Shown: positions 20,229 to 30,035, counted from the stretch's first letter. The stretch is 64,000 nucleotides of DNA from Mobiluncus massiliensis (GCF_949769255.1 NZ_OX458329.1:1798001-1862000), one strand, 5' to 3'. Translations and numbers: made by a program. Notes: generated by a model not told the origin, from the letters alone.

Positions 20229-21689
20229 CTATCCGATATTGGGGGCTTCTTCGGGGAAACGTATCACCCGGCGGCGGTTTCGCATGGCGAGGGCGGCACC
20301 GAAAGTCATGGAACCCACCCGGCCGGTAAACATCAGCAGGGAGAGCAAAAATTTTCCTGAATCCGGTAAGGAACCGGTGATGCCGGTAGACAGACCGACA
20401 GTCCCGAATGCACTGTTGACTTCAAAAAGGGCTTCTGACAACGGCAAGTCCGTCAACAACAGCAGTCCGGCGGTGGACAAACCTATGACCAGAGAACTCA
20501 TGGCGACAACCGCCACCGCTAGACGCACCGTCGAAGGACCGATACGCCTCCCGAATGCCTCGATGTCACGATTGCCGCGCACTTCCGCCACGATCGCCAG
20601 AACCATGACCGCGAAAGTCGTAACCTTGATGCCTCCGGCGGTGGAAGCCGAACCGCCTCCGATAAACATCATGATGGAGGAAACGAACCAGGAAGCCTCG
20701 TGCATAGAACCCACATCGACCGTGGAAATCCCTAGTGACCTGGTATTAAACGCCCCCAGTAGAGATGCCAGTAGCTTGCCCGGCAAGTCCAAAGCCCCCA
20801 GAGTCCGCGGATTATCCCACTCGATAGCCGCGGTGATGCCGCCGCCGACCACGGCCAGCGCCAGGTAGGTGGTGATGGTCAGTTTCGAGTGCAAACTCAA
20901 GTGCTTCGGCCGCCGCCAGTTGCGGGCCAAATCCAAGGAAACCGGGAAACCGATGGCTCCGATGAAAACTCCCAGACACATCGGGCCGATGATGCCGAAG
21001 TCGCTAACGAACTGTTCCACCCCGCCCGGCACTATGACGAAACCTGCGTTGTTGAACACACTGACCGCCATGAACACCGCATACCAGGCTGACATGCCGA
21101 CACCGTAGTCTTGCCGGATGAACTCGGGGAAAAGCATCAGGGCAATGACCGATTCGACCGAAACCGACACCAAAAGCGCCATTTTCCCCAGCGAACCGAC
21201 CTCCCCAAGGGAGGATTTCTTTTCCCCCGCAGCCAGGAGGCGGGCGGTCAGGCCGATGTGGCGCGAAACAGCCAGGGACAGCATAGAGGCCAGGGTCATG
21301 ACCCCGAGCCCCCCGATTTCGACACCGAGCATGATGACCACCAACCCAAACGGCGACCAGTAGGTGTCGGAAGGTACCACGGTCAACCCGGTCACACACA
21401 CTGCTGAAGTACTGGTAAACAGCGCGTCGACGAAGCGGGCGTGACTCGGATCGCGGGTGGAAATCGGCAGGCACAGGATAGCGGTGTGGATGGCGATGGT
21501 GGAGAGGAACACCGCCAGAGTCAGGCGAGCGGGGGCGCGGCGGGCGATTTCATCAAACCACTTCCCGCTTTTCTCGCGCAGGTTCGCAAAAAACTTCAAG
21601 GTCGCCCGTTCCTTTTTCCCGACAGAGATATTCCGGCTGTTTTTCTGGCGGAGCTTTCGCCGCCCCGGTGGAATCCTGGCGGAAACCAC
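20229..21689 (-). CDS. TrkH/KtrB-type potassium channel-transporter
   Basis: The membrane subunit for K+ uptake has repeated helix-pore-helix units, the first with a pore segment TSTSAVCVTGLTV and another with ASTAGGIKVTTF. At least eight hydrophobic segments are present in 486 residues. The GTG at 21689 gives a long basic N-terminus; TTG starting LKFFANLREK, preceded by AAGGA, would remove about 30 residues and is equally plausible. It should partner with the TrkA-type protein encoded convergently 1.2 kb away. Confidence 0.92.
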   Translation of the reverse strand: MVSARIPPGRRKLRQKNSRNISVGKKERATLKFFANLREKSGKWFDEIARRAPARLTLAVFLSTIAIHTAILCLPISTRDPSHARFVDALFTSTSAVCVTGLTVVPSDTYWSPFGLVVIMLGVEIGGLGVMTLASMLSLAVSRHIGLTARLLAAGEKKSSLGEVGSLGKMALLVSVSVESVIALMLFPEFIRQDYGVGMSAWYAVFMAVSVFNNAGFVIVPGGVEQFVSDFGIIGPMCLGVFIGAIGFPVSLDLARNWRRPKHLSLHSKLTITTYLALAVVGGGITAAIEWDNPRTLGALDLPGKLLASLLGAFNTRSLGISTVDVGSMHEASWFVSSIMMFIGGGSASTAGGIKVTTFAVMVLAIVAEVRGNRDIEAFGRRIGPSTVRLAVAVVAMSSLVIGLSTAGLLLLTDLPLSEALFEVNSAFGTVGLSTGITGSLPDSGKFLLSLLMFTGRVGSMTFGAALAMRNRRRVIRFPEEAPNIG

Positions 21690-21905
21690 GTGAGGAAAAC
21701 TCGGTTACAACGTTACCCTCTGGCAGGCTAAAACCGGAATACTAGCCCCTCAAAAAGGAGGAATTTCGGCGAAATTCAGGGTTTTAGAGAAAATTGAGAG
21801 CTGAGAACTAACACTTTTATGCAAATTACCGCTATATTTCTGTATGTAACGCGTGTTAAGTGTGAGACTAAAGTGGCTCCAGTAGCGCGTCTAGGCAAAT
21901 TTAGG

Positions 21906-22136
21906 ATGACGGGAATGACTCAGAACCAGGCACCACGGTTCCTCACCGTAGCGGAAGTCGCGGATTTGTTGAGGGTCTCAAAGATGACTGTTTATCGTAT
22001 GGTTCATGCTGGTGACCTTCCCGCCGTTCGTGTCAAGCGTTCGTTTCGAGTGCCTTTGAAAGCTGTCGAAGAGCTTTCCGCGTCAAACCTGGAAAACTGG
22101 ATGGTTAGCAACGACGACGAAGCCGTCGCGCAATAG
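21906..22136 (+). CDS. BldC-like/excisionase-fold HTH regulator
   Basis: A small MerR-like winged helix protein of 76 residues with FLTVAEVADLLRVSKMTVYRMV and the wing PAVRVKRSFRVPLKAV. It closely resembles the conserved mycobacterial Rv0500A-type protein, which also precedes a bS22 gene. ATG at 21906 or 21915 is the start; the longer frame from 21819 adds an unlikely leader. The upstream gap 21690-21905 contains a perfect GAATTTC-GGC-GAAATTC inverted repeat at 21761-21777. Targets are unknown. Confidence 0.85.
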   Translation: MTGMTQNQAPRFLTVAEVADLLRVSKMTVYRMVHAGDLPAVRVKRSFRVPLKAVEELSASNLENWMVSNDDEAVAQ

Positions 22137-22170
22137 TTTGTGACGTTGCCACGGGCGAAGTTCTCTCATT

Positions 22171-22199
22171 TTGGCTAGGTTGTCTGAAAAAGGTAAACT
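22171..22199 (+). promoter_or_regulatory. Promoter of the bS22 gene
   Basis: TTGGCT (22171-22176), a 17-base spacer and TAAACT (22194-22199) form a good promoter. The leader of some 47 bases contains a TGCTGC / GCAGCA hairpin just before the ribosome site, which might serve translational control. Confidence 0.55.
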
Positions 22200-22252
22200 T
22201 GTTTGGTTATTTGCTGCGTGTTAGGCGGCAGCAGTTATTTTAGGAGGTCGGC

Positions 22253-22351
22253 GTGGGTTCCGTTATTAAGAAGCGTCGCAAGCGGATGGCGAAAAAGAAG
22301 CACCGCAAGTTGCTTCGTAAGACGCGTCATCAGCGTCGCAACAAGAAGTAG
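22253..22351 (+). CDS. Small ribosomal protein bS22 (AURKAIP1/COX24 domain)
   Basis: The 32-residue product starts MGSVIKKRRKRMAKKKHRK and is almost wholly basic. It is nearly identical in pattern to the mycobacterial bS22 protein found in the 30S decoding-side structure. GTG at 22253 is preceded by AGGAGG with five bases spacing. It follows the BldC-like gene, the same order as in mycobacteria, and ends just before a terminator. Automated gene finders often miss it because of its size. Confidence 0.93.
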   Translation: MGSVIKKRRKRMAKKKHRKLLRKTRHQRRNKK

Positions 22352-22357
22352 ACGTCG

Positions 22358-22395
22358 GCGGGCTCGGGTTGTATCCGGGCCCGCGCACGTTTTTC
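22358..22395 (+). terminator. Rho-independent terminator after bS22
   Basis: GCGGGCTCGG pairs with CCGGGCCCGC (one G-U pair) around a seven-base loop, followed closely by a TTTTT run at 22390-22394. Confidence 0.75.
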
Positions 22396-22430
22396 TGGGC
22401 GTCTGAACAACACTTCAGTAAGATTGATTC

Positions 22431-23258
22431 GTGGCGAAAATCGCAGCTTTCTTTGATGTCGATGGCACCTTGATTCGCGGTGCCTCGACCTGGTATCTGG
22501 CGCGAGATTTGTATTCCCGCGGCTACTTCGGGCTGGATTTTTTTGTTTTTGCGGCTCACCAAGCCTTGCTTTATGTCATTTTCGGGGAAAACATCCACCG
22601 CGTAGAGCAGGTGAAGAAACGATCCCTGCAGATTATCGAAGGCAAACTGGAATCGGATCTGGTGCTGGTCGGCGAGGAACTCTACGACCGGTTCCTGCAG
22701 GAACGGCTCTTTCCGGGAGCTTTGGACATTATCCAAAAGCACCTCGACGCCGGGCACGATGTCTGGCTGGTGTCCGCCACCCCGCGAGAAATCGCCCAAT
22801 CTATGGCGCACCGCTTGGGCTTGACCGGGGCTTTAGGCACGGTGGTGGAAGTCGATGAGTGGGGACGCTACACCGGAAAGATGCCGCAGTCTTTGATGCA
22901 CGGCACCATGAAAGCCAAAGCGGTGCTGGAACTGTCTTGGGAACACGACTACGACCTGAAACAGTGCTATGCCTATTCCGATTCCATGTCCGACGAAAAG
23001 CTCCTTAACCTGGTCGGACACCCCCGCGTGGTCAATCCCGAACCGAAGTTACGCCGGATCGCCAAACGTCGGCACTGGCCGGTTTATGATTTCGCGCACC
23101 GCCGCTTGGATATTGCTATCAAGGTGCGCAGCCGCTACCTGCCCGCCATCATGGTAGGTTTCCTGTGGACTGTGCGGGTTCTCTGGAGATACGTAATTCG
23201 CCGGATTTTGCGCACCCTGGGACGGGTATGGCATTTCCTGTTTCCCCGGCGCCGCTAA
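22431..23258 (+). CDS. HAD-IB family hydrolase (SerB-like phosphatase)
   Basis: The HAD nucleophile motif FFDVDGTLIRG is at residues 7-17, motif II is in LVSATPREIAQ, and motif IV is in YAYSDSMSDEKLL. This matches the HAD-IB branch that includes phosphoserine phosphatase and acyl-phosphate phosphatases. The C-terminal 60 residues are strongly basic and hydrophobic (VGFLWTVRVLWRYVIRRILR), which suggests membrane attachment. The 275-residue length fits the mycobacterial Rv0505c-like group. The start is GTG at 22431. The substrate is not known. Confidence 0.88.
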   Translation: MAKIAAFFDVDGTLIRGASTWYLARDLYSRGYFGLDFFVFAAHQALLYVIFGENIHRVEQVKKRSLQIIEGKLESDLVLVGEELYDRFLQERLFPGALDIIQKHLDAGHDVWLVSATPREIAQSMAHRLGLTGALGTVVEVDEWGRYTGKMPQSLMHGTMKAKAVLELSWEHDYDLKQCYAYSDSMSDEKLLNLVGHPRVVNPEPKLRRIAKRRHWPVYDFAHRRLDIAIKVRSRYLPAIMVGFLWTVRVLWRYVIRRILRTLGRVWHFLFPRRR

Positions 23259-23309
23259 CGGCCTAAAATCTGATAATCGCTGACCGTCAACCCTAAAAAG
23301 TGAGGAATC

Positions 23310-23987
23310 ATGGCCCTGACCACCGTCCACCTGATGCGCCACGGCGAAGTCGATAATCCCGAAGGGGTGCTCTACGAACGGCTTGACGGCTTTGGGCTGA
23401 CTGAACGGGGACGGGAAATGACGGCCCTGACGGCTCGCTGGCTGGCCACGGAAAACCGCGATATTGCCATGATTATGTCCTCCCCGCTGCAGCGCGCCCA
23501 GGAAAGCGCTGCCCCCGCGGCCGAAATTTTCCAGCTGCCCATTTTCACCGATTCGCGCCTGACCGAGGCGGGCAATAAGCTGCGTGGGCAAAAGATTCAC
23601 CGTTCCCCGCTGACCTTGGCCAGCCCGCGATACTGGCCACTCTATGTGGCACCCTGGCTGCCGTCCTGGGGGGAACATTACCGAGACATCGCCCAGCGGA
23701 TGTTTCGCGCGGTCGCTCACGCCAGAGCCTTGACTCCCCCGGGCCGGGAATCGCTGGTAGTTTCCCACCAGCTGCCGATTTGGACCCTGCGGCGTTTCGT
23801 GGAGGGAAAGTCCTTAGTGCACGACCCGCGGAAACGTGAGTGCGCCCTGGCCTCCGTGACCTCGTTTTATTTCGATAACGCCACCTTGATTGGCTTGGAT
23901 TACGTCTCACCAGCGGAATCACTGGTCGCTCAGTCTCAGGACGTGACGCCGGGCAGTTCCAGTGCCGCGGTCAATACCGGTCGCTGA
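23310..23987 (+). CDS. Histidine phosphatase (phosphoglycerate mutase-like)
   Basis: The catalytic motif HLMRHGEVDNP is at residues 7-17, and a second histidine lies in VVSHQLPIW. These are the marks of the histidine phosphatase superfamily. The sequence lacks the longer loops of true glycolytic mutase, so a small-molecule phosphatase role is more likely. GTGAGGAATC leads into ATG at 23310. The ending (225 residues) is low-complexity and Ser/Val-rich. It is convergent with the ABC exporter genes. Confidence 0.88.
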   Translation: MALTTVHLMRHGEVDNPEGVLYERLDGFGLTERGREMTALTARWLATENRDIAMIMSSPLQRAQESAAPAAEIFQLPIFTDSRLTEAGNKLRGQKIHRSPLTLASPRYWPLYVAPWLPSWGEHYRDIAQRMFRAVAHARALTPPGRESLVVSHQLPIWTLRRFVEGKSLVHDPRKRECALASVTSFYFDNATLIGLDYVSPAESLVAQSQDVTPGSSSAAVNTGR

Positions 23988-24039
23988 TTCGCGAGATTGC
24001 TCGATTTCTGAAGCGCGGGTCCCCACCGGGCCGCACCGC

Positions 24040-25896
24040 TCACGCCTGCTTAAACTGGCTGTGGTACAGCTGGTAGTATGCGCCGCGTTTGGCAAGCAAT
24101 TGTTCATGATTGCCAGATTCCACCAAGCGGCCCTCGTCAATGACCAGGATAATGTCCGCGCCGCGAATCGTGGAGAGCCGATGCGCGATAGTGAAGGTCG
24201 TTTTCCCATGCCCCAGCCGCGACATTGCCTTGGCCAACTGCAGTTCAGTGCGGGTATCAACCGCGGAAGTCGCTTCGTCCAGAATGAGGATAGACCGGTC
24301 GGCGTAAAACGCTCGCGCTATGGTGAGGAGCTGCTTTTCCCCGGCTGACAGCGCCGTGGAATCGTTGTCAATCAACGTGTCGTATCCGGCGGGCAAGGCT
24401 TTCACCAGGGAGTCCAGTCCGGATTGAGTCGCTGCCAGTTCCACCGCGGCCGGGTCCGGCAGGGGTTCACCAAAAGCAATGTTGGCGCGAATCGTGTCGT
24501 CTATGAGCCAGGGGTCTTGCGCCACCATGCCGATTTCGGCTCGCAGCCGTTCAATAGGAATCCGGCGGATATCGAGGCCGCCCAGGGTGATGGTGCCGCT
24601 ATCAGGGTCAACGTAGCGTTCCAACAGGTTCACCAGGGTGGTTTTGCCCGCTCCGGTGGGGCCCACTATGGCAATGGATTGGCCCTTTTCTACGGTCAGG
24701 TTCAGGTCTCGGATGACGGGTTTGCCAGGCACATAAGAGAACGTCACGTTGTCGAACACGATGCGACCGTCCTGTAGCGCCGCGCCGCAGTCGGCTGTTC
24801 CCTCGTCCTGGTCAGAAGCGGGGTCGGGTCCGCAGATGAGTCGGGCCGCCCGGTCGGTTTCAATTTCAGAATCGGTTTCGTCAAAGAATCCGAACAGGCG
24901 CTCGGCGCTGGCCAGCGCGCTTTGCATCAGGTTCAAAATCTGCATGACTGCGGCCAGTGGCATAGAAAAGTTGCGCGAGTACTGGATAAACGCCTGGACT
25001 CCCCCGATGGTCATCATGCCGGACAGTACGAACCAGGCACCGATTACCGCCACCAAAACGAAGGACAGATTAGACACCAAAATCAGCATCGGCTGCATCA
25101 GCATGGAGATGAACTGCGCTTTGAAACTGGCTTGGGTGAACGTCTCATTTTCCCTCGCGAAACGTTGGGAATAGGTCGGTGTCAAACCGTGTAAAGTGAG
25201 GATTTGTTGACCGGAGAAGGATTCTTCGACCAGGGTCGAGACCACCCCGGTTTGGTCCCATTGCTGTTTAAAGTAGGGCTGGGACTTTTTCATGATGAAC
25301 CCGGCTCCCGCCCCGACGACCGGCAAAATCAGCAAGGTCAGCAACGCCAGCCACGGGGAGATTACGAACATCATTACCGTGACCGCCACAATGGAAATGA
25401 GCGAGTCCAGGGCTCGCCCCAGAACCTGTTGCAGGGTCTGGGTGATGTTATCGACATCATTAGTGGTGCGAGACACCAGGTCGCCCGTGTCTTGTGACTC
25501 CAGGTAAGACACCGACAGCCGGTTGACCTTATCGCTGGCGACGTTTCGCAGCCGATATCCCAAACGCTGCACCACCAGCCGGTTAATCCGCTGCCCCAGG
25601 TAGCCTAGGACTGCGGCGACGATACTGAGGCCCAATGCCACCACCAGGTTTTGTACCAGACGGTCCACTTTTCCGGCCAGAATATTATCGGTGGCGAAAC
25701 CGAGAATCGCAGGAACCAAGCTCATCGAGACGGTTCCCGCCAGAATCATAAAGAATTCCAGCCCGATTAATCCCAGGAATGGCTTGAGCTCAACGAACAG
25801 CCGCTTCCAAGCCGCGCGGGCATTGCGAGGCTTATCGTGCGGGTTGGGCTCCCCGTGCGGGCCACGCTGGGCAGAGCTCCTCTGATTTGGAGGCAT
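24040..25896 (-). CDS. ABC exporter half-transporter, canonical ATPase site
   Basis: Six membrane helices (residues 30-330) are fused to an ATPase domain with Walker A GPTGAGKTT, signature LSAGEKQLLT and Walker B ILILDEATSAVD, including the catalytic Glu. Its ATG overlaps the stop of the preceding exporter gene (TAATG), so the two halves are translationally coupled and should form a heterodimer. Exporters of this pair type move drugs, lipids or peptides outward. The substrate is unknown. The first 30 residues are a polar, Pro/Arg-rich extension. Confidence 0.93.
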   Translation of the reverse strand: MPPNQRSSAQRGPHGEPNPHDKPRNARAAWKRLFVELKPFLGLIGLEFFMILAGTVSMSLVPAILGFATDNILAGKVDRLVQNLVVALGLSIVAAVLGYLGQRINRLVVQRLGYRLRNVASDKVNRLSVSYLESQDTGDLVSRTTNDVDNITQTLQQVLGRALDSLISIVAVTVMMFVISPWLALLTLLILPVVGAGAGFIMKKSQPYFKQQWDQTGVVSTLVEESFSGQQILTLHGLTPTYSQRFARENETFTQASFKAQFISMLMQPMLILVSNLSFVLVAVIGAWFVLSGMMTIGGVQAFIQYSRNFSMPLAAVMQILNLMQSALASAERLFGFFDETDSEIETDRAARLICGPDPASDQDEGTADCGAALQDGRIVFDNVTFSYVPGKPVIRDLNLTVEKGQSIAIVGPTGAGKTTLVNLLERYVDPDSGTITLGGLDIRRIPIERLRAEIGMVAQDPWLIDDTIRANIAFGEPLPDPAAVELAATQSGLDSLVKALPAGYDTLIDNDSTALSAGEKQLLTIARAFYADRSILILDEATSAVDTRTELQLAKAMSRLGHGKTTFTIAHRLSTIRGADIILVIDEGRLVESGNHEQLLAKRGAYYQLYHSQFKQA

Positions 25897-27641
25897 TATT
25901 GCACCTCCTCCAAGGACAGCTGGGACTCCACGATTTCTTGGTAGGCTTCGCAGTCAGCCAGCAGCTGTTCATGAGTCCCCAGACCTACCATCCGGCCCTC
26001 ATCGAGCACTATAATCTGATCCGCGTGGCGCACCGAAGCGATACGCTGCGCCACAAAAATGAGGCTGACCGGCCCCTCCAAACTGTTGAGCTCCCCGCGC
26101 AGCTTCGCCTCGGTAGCAAAATCCAAAGCCGAAAACGGGTCATCGAGAAACACCAGCGCCGAGCCTCGGAACAGGGCTCGTGCCACCGAAAGCCGCTGAC
26201 GTTGCCCGCCGGAAAAATTCTTGCCCCCAGCACTAACCTCAGCGTCCACGCCACCGTCCAAGGCAGACACAAAATCCCCGGCTTGTGCCTGACGCAACGC
26301 CGCCCAAACCTTTTCGCGTACCTCACCCGTGATTTGCGACGCCTCCATCCCGGAAACGGTGGAAGCAATAGTGCCTGAGAACAGGTAGCTGTTTTGGGGA
26401 ACGTAAGCGATGTGGCGATGCCACTGGTCAAGGTCGAGGTCCCGTAAGTCCACTCCGTTGACCGTAATCTGTCCCGCGGTGGGGTCCAAGGAGCGCATCA
26501 TCAGGCGCAAAAGGGAGGTTTTGCCGCTACCGGTGGAGCCGATGATGGCGGCGCTCTGGCCCGGTTTGATACGGAAGTTCAGGTCCTGCAGCAACGGCCG
26601 GCTGGCTCCCGCGAAGCCCACCGAAACTCCCTTGAAACTCAAAGTCAACGGCCCTGCGGGGAAAGCCACAGGAGTGCGGGGCGAGCTGATTTCGGGCGAG
26701 GTTGAGATGACTTCAGACAAACGTTTGGCACACACCTCGGCACGAGGCACCATCACAAACATGAACGAAGCCATCATGACCGCTCCAAGCAGCTGCATCA
26801 GGTAGGTCAGGAAAGCGACAATATCCCCGATTTCCATCTGACCAGAGAAATAGCGTCCCGCCCCGAACCAGATGACCCCAATCGAGGAGAGCATCACGAT
26901 GAGCTGCACTGCCGGAATCATCAGCGCAAACAGGTTACCCAGACGCAAAGCGACATCACGCAAATCCCGGTTAGCGGTATCAAAACGCTCGTTCATGAAC
27001 TGTTTGCGGCCAAAAGCCCGCACGATACGCACCCCGGAAAGCGCCCCGCGAATCCGAGCCGCCACCGCATCGATACGTTCCTGCTGAACCTTGAACAAAG
27101 GCGACATGAAGTGCATCAAGATACACACCACGACCAGCAGCACCGGCACCGCCACCAGGAACAGCAAGGACAGCGGGGCATCCAGGGACACCGCCATGAT
27201 GACCGCACCCACGCCCATTATGGGGGCTTGAATCATGATGATGAGAGTCATCAGAATCACGCTTTGCACCTGGTTGATGTCGTTGGTGGCGCGGGTAATC
27301 AGCGAGGCGGAACCGAAGTGGTGCATTTGGGACGAGCTGAAAGTCAACACTTGGTCATAGACCTTTTGCCGCACATCGCGACCAATCCACATGGCAATCC
27401 GACCGCTGAAATAGGCCGAGACGACCATGCCGAGGGTCTGAATGACGGTCGCGACCAGCATGATGCCGCCGAGTTTCCAAATCAGGGCTAGGTTTTGGCC
27501 GACGATGCCATCGTTGATGATGTCCGCGTTCAGAGTCGGCAGCCACAGGCTGGCTAAACATTGCACGACCTGGGCAATAATCACAATCACCAGGAAGGCC
27601 CAACGCCGCGGCATGTGCTCTCGCCACAGCTTTAACAGCAT
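25896..27641 (-). CDS. ABC exporter half-transporter, degenerate ATPase site
   Basis: This partner has six membrane helices and an ATPase domain with Walker A GSTGSGKTS, signature FSGGQRQRLS and Walker B LVFLDDPFSALD. Asp replaces the catalytic Glu after Walker B, the usual mark of the non-hydrolysing site in heterodimeric exporters such as LmrCD or TM287/288. GGAGG lies five bases before ATG at 27641. Upstream 27642-27841 holds only the divergent promoter region of the exporter and the ACT-domain gene. Confidence 0.93.
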   Translation of the reverse strand: MLLKLWREHMPRRWAFLVIVIIAQVVQCLASLWLPTLNADIINDGIVGQNLALIWKLGGIMLVATVIQTLGMVVSAYFSGRIAMWIGRDVRQKVYDQVLTFSSSQMHHFGSASLITRATNDINQVQSVILMTLIIMIQAPIMGVGAVIMAVSLDAPLSLLFLVAVPVLLVVVCILMHFMSPLFKVQQERIDAVAARIRGALSGVRIVRAFGRKQFMNERFDTANRDLRDVALRLGNLFALMIPAVQLIVMLSSIGVIWFGAGRYFSGQMEIGDIVAFLTYLMQLLGAVMMASFMFVMVPRAEVCAKRLSEVISTSPEISSPRTPVAFPAGPLTLSFKGVSVGFAGASRPLLQDLNFRIKPGQSAAIIGSTGSGKTSLLRLMMRSLDPTAGQITVNGVDLRDLDLDQWHRHIAYVPQNSYLFSGTIASTVSGMEASQITGEVREKVWAALRQAQAGDFVSALDGGVDAEVSAGGKNFSGGQRQRLSVARALFRGSALVFLDDPFSALDFATEAKLRGELNSLEGPVSLIFVAQRIASVRHADQIIVLDEGRMVGLGTHEQLLADCEAYQEIVESQLSLEEVQ

Positions 27642-27841
27642 CAGGACCTCCGGGATTAGTTAAATATTTTAAAAAAACCAGTAGTCAGTTTGGCACAAAT
27701 TCACGGGGGACGCACAACTTCGCTTTTTCGCTGAAACTGGCATACATTTCCCGAGGCTTCGGGCAAGAGCTCCTCAGGGCGGTTAGAATGAAAAGGTCAC
27801 GTCACCGGGAAAGACCCCGAGAAGCGATTGAATAGGAATTT

Positions 27842-28249
27842 ATGAGCGAGAACGCCACATACGAACAAATGCTGGCCCAGATTGACCCCAGAATCGGGGT
27901 GGAGTACGTGTTCGCCAGCGTCACCGAGCTGCCACCGGACGTGGAGCCGGTCGCGTTGATTCGCGAACCGGAAGGTATCACTATCGGGGTGACTTTGGAA
28001 GAAGCCGCCCGCGCCGGTCTCAGCACTGACGATCCCTACACGATTATTACCCTGTCAGCGCCGGGATCCTTGGACGTGGTGGGGTTAAACTCGGGGATTG
28101 CCCAAGTGCTGTCCTCCCGCTCCATTCCGGCAAACATTTTTTCAGGAATCTATCACACCCATATTTTTGTGCCGTCCAAGCTGGCGGCCGAGGCCAAAGC
28201 CGTACTCGAAGACGTGTCCGGCCAAGCCAAAGCCTGGCTCAATATGTAA
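27842..28249 (+). CDS. ACT-domain protein
   Basis: This 135-residue protein matches the two-ACT-domain small protein family: a region including VEPVALIREPEGITIGVTLEEA, then a second part with YTIITLSAPGSLDVVGLNSGIAQVL and the pattern IPANIFSGIYHTHIFVP. Such proteins bind amino acids, but no fused catalytic domain is present, so it may act as a free sensor. The start ATG at 27842 is 36 bases before the stop-to-start region of the next gene set; the two are likely co-transcribed. Confidence 0.8.
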   Translation: MSENATYEQMLAQIDPRIGVEYVFASVTELPPDVEPVALIREPEGITIGVTLEEAARAGLSTDDPYTIITLSAPGSLDVVGLNSGIAQVLSSRSIPANIFSGIYHTHIFVPSKLAAEAKAVLEDVSGQAKAWLNM

Positions 28250-28284
28250 GCTCAGGCACCAACCCCAAAGGAATACTGTTCATA

Positions 28285-29616
28285 ATGAAGGATAAAAACC
28301 CTCTCCTACTGAATCCTGACCCGATGGATCGGATGGCAGACGGCACCATCAAACAGCGCAATCCCTTGACCGGGACCCAAGTGTGGACCGTGACGAGCCG
28401 CGGGAAACGACCCCACTCCCACCGACGCGTTCTACTCGACCGACCACGGCTACTGCTTCCCTCCGAGTTCACCAACGCCTGCGCCTTTTGCGCGGACCGG
28501 TACTTCGACACCCCACCGGAAAAATCCCGATTGGTCAAAGGCTTGGACTCCAAGTTCCACATCATTGAGGGCCTACCCGCCGCCTCCATGCACGACATGG
28601 TGGCGGAGTTTCGGCGGATTCCCAACCTTTTTGAGATTGTTTCCTACGACTACTGGCACGAAAACCACAACCACTACCCCACCGAGGCCCAGAATCGGCG
28701 CATGGCTGACTACCTGGCTTCTGCCGAGGGGTATGACCACGTTTTGCACGTGGTGAAAATGCGCCTGGAGGCTTCCGGTGAGGACCATCTGGAAACAATC
28801 CCCGATGATGCTTTGCTGCAATACGCCAACGGTCTGTTTGCTGGAGGGCATGACGTTATCGTGGCACGGCGTCACTACGTGGACGGGGCGACCCGGACGG
28901 ATCAAAACGCTTCAGCCGGGACCTTGAGCGTTGCGGAACACCGTGCCTACATCGGCTACACCATCGCCGCTCTGAAAGATTTATACAACTTGAATCCCGC
29001 CGTGAAATACGTCACCGCTTTCCAAAATTGGTTGAAACCGGCCGGGGCGTCCTTTGACCACCTGCATAAACAGCTGGTGGCGGTGGACGAATACGGGGTC
29101 CAGATTGAAGCCGAAGCGGCGCGCGTGGCAGCAAACCCAGCCATCTACCGGCAAATCCTGCACTATGTGGGCCACCGGCAAATGATGATTCTGGGCAACG
29201 ATTACGCGGTAGGGTTCGCTGATTTCGGTCACCGCTATCAGACCATCGCGGTCTGGCCGTTGGGACCGGCGCTGCTGCCGTGGGAATACACTCGCGAACA
29301 GGTTGATGGGATTTCTGACGTGTTGCACGCGCTGCACTGTGCGGTCGGGCCCGCGGTGCCCACCAACGAAGAGTGGTATCACCGACCTGTTGACCTCGAT
29401 GTCCCCATGCGGTTCCGCATCCTGTTAAAGCAGCGCACCTCGACCCTGGCAGGTTTCGAAGGCTCCACCCGGATTTACCTCAACTCGGTCGACCCGTGGA
29501 CGTTGCGTGACGAGATGGTGGAACTGCTTGAGAAAAAGCGCGAACAAGGTCTCATCGCACCCTCGCTGCGGCTGGGCAACGAATACCGCCTGCCAAAGAA
29601 TCCCTTGGGGGAATAG
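28285..29616 (+). CDS. DUF4921-family protein, galactose-1-phosphate uridylyltransferase-like
   Basis: The 443-residue protein has a zinc-like pair CAFCADRYF near residue 70 and the HIT-type active-site phrase FDHLHKQLVAVDE near residue 255, recalling the HxHxQ motif of GalT. It belongs to the actinobacterial DUF4921 group. A nucleotidyl transfer or phosphorolysis reaction on a nucleotide sugar is plausible but not shown. It begins 35 bases after the ACT-domain gene. No gal genes are nearby. Confidence 0.75.
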   Translation: MKDKNPLLLNPDPMDRMADGTIKQRNPLTGTQVWTVTSRGKRPHSHRRVLLDRPRLLLPSEFTNACAFCADRYFDTPPEKSRLVKGLDSKFHIIEGLPAASMHDMVAEFRRIPNLFEIVSYDYWHENHNHYPTEAQNRRMADYLASAEGYDHVLHVVKMRLEASGEDHLETIPDDALLQYANGLFAGGHDVIVARRHYVDGATRTDQNASAGTLSVAEHRAYIGYTIAALKDLYNLNPAVKYVTAFQNWLKPAGASFDHLHKQLVAVDEYGVQIEAEAARVAANPAIYRQILHYVGHRQMMILGNDYAVGFADFGHRYQTIAVWPLGPALLPWEYTREQVDGISDVLHALHCAVGPAVPTNEEWYHRPVDLDVPMRFRILLKQRTSTLAGFEGSTRIYLNSVDPWTLRDEMVELLEKKREQGLIAPSLRLGNEYRLPKNPLGE

Positions 29617-29747
29617 CCTGTTCCACCCCGCGCGACCGCACCGGCAAAACCCGCGGCGGTACTCTCGACCGAACCGAGGCCTGACCCGATAACATGGAGG
29701 GGACGCTGTTGTTTGGCGTAAACCTGACAAGGATTTAAGGAGAAAAC

Positions 29748-30011
29748 GTGGACATCGGACAAAAAGTTGTGAATGTGGCGGCTGTGGCCGCGGCCGGTCT
29801 GGTCAGCGACAACATCGTCAGGTTGGGATGGAGGATGGCCACCGGAGCCAATCCCCCCAAGGACGATGACATAGAGGTCGGATTGGCTCAAGCCATCGTT
29901 TTCGCGGTTCTTTCCGGGGTTTTGTTAGCGATTATCAGGCGTTTCACCGTGCGTACCGCCAGTCAGTGGTGGATTAATAAACACGGCGAAGCCGGCATCG
30001 AACGCGTCTAG
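29748..30011 (+). CDS. DUF4235 membrane protein
   Basis: The 87-residue protein has two predicted membrane helices (residues 8-27 and 47-64), separated by a polar loop with GANPPKDDD, and ends in a basic tail. This is the layout of the actinobacterial DUF4235 family of unknown function. AAGGAG lies before the start at 29748. Confidence 0.8.
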   Translation: MDIGQKVVNVAAVAAAGLVSDNIVRLGWRMATGANPPKDDDIEVGLAQAIVFAVLSGVLLAIIRRFTVRTASQWWINKHGEAGIERV

Positions 30012-30035
30012 GGGCGCCAAAGTTCGGGTTCGGAC

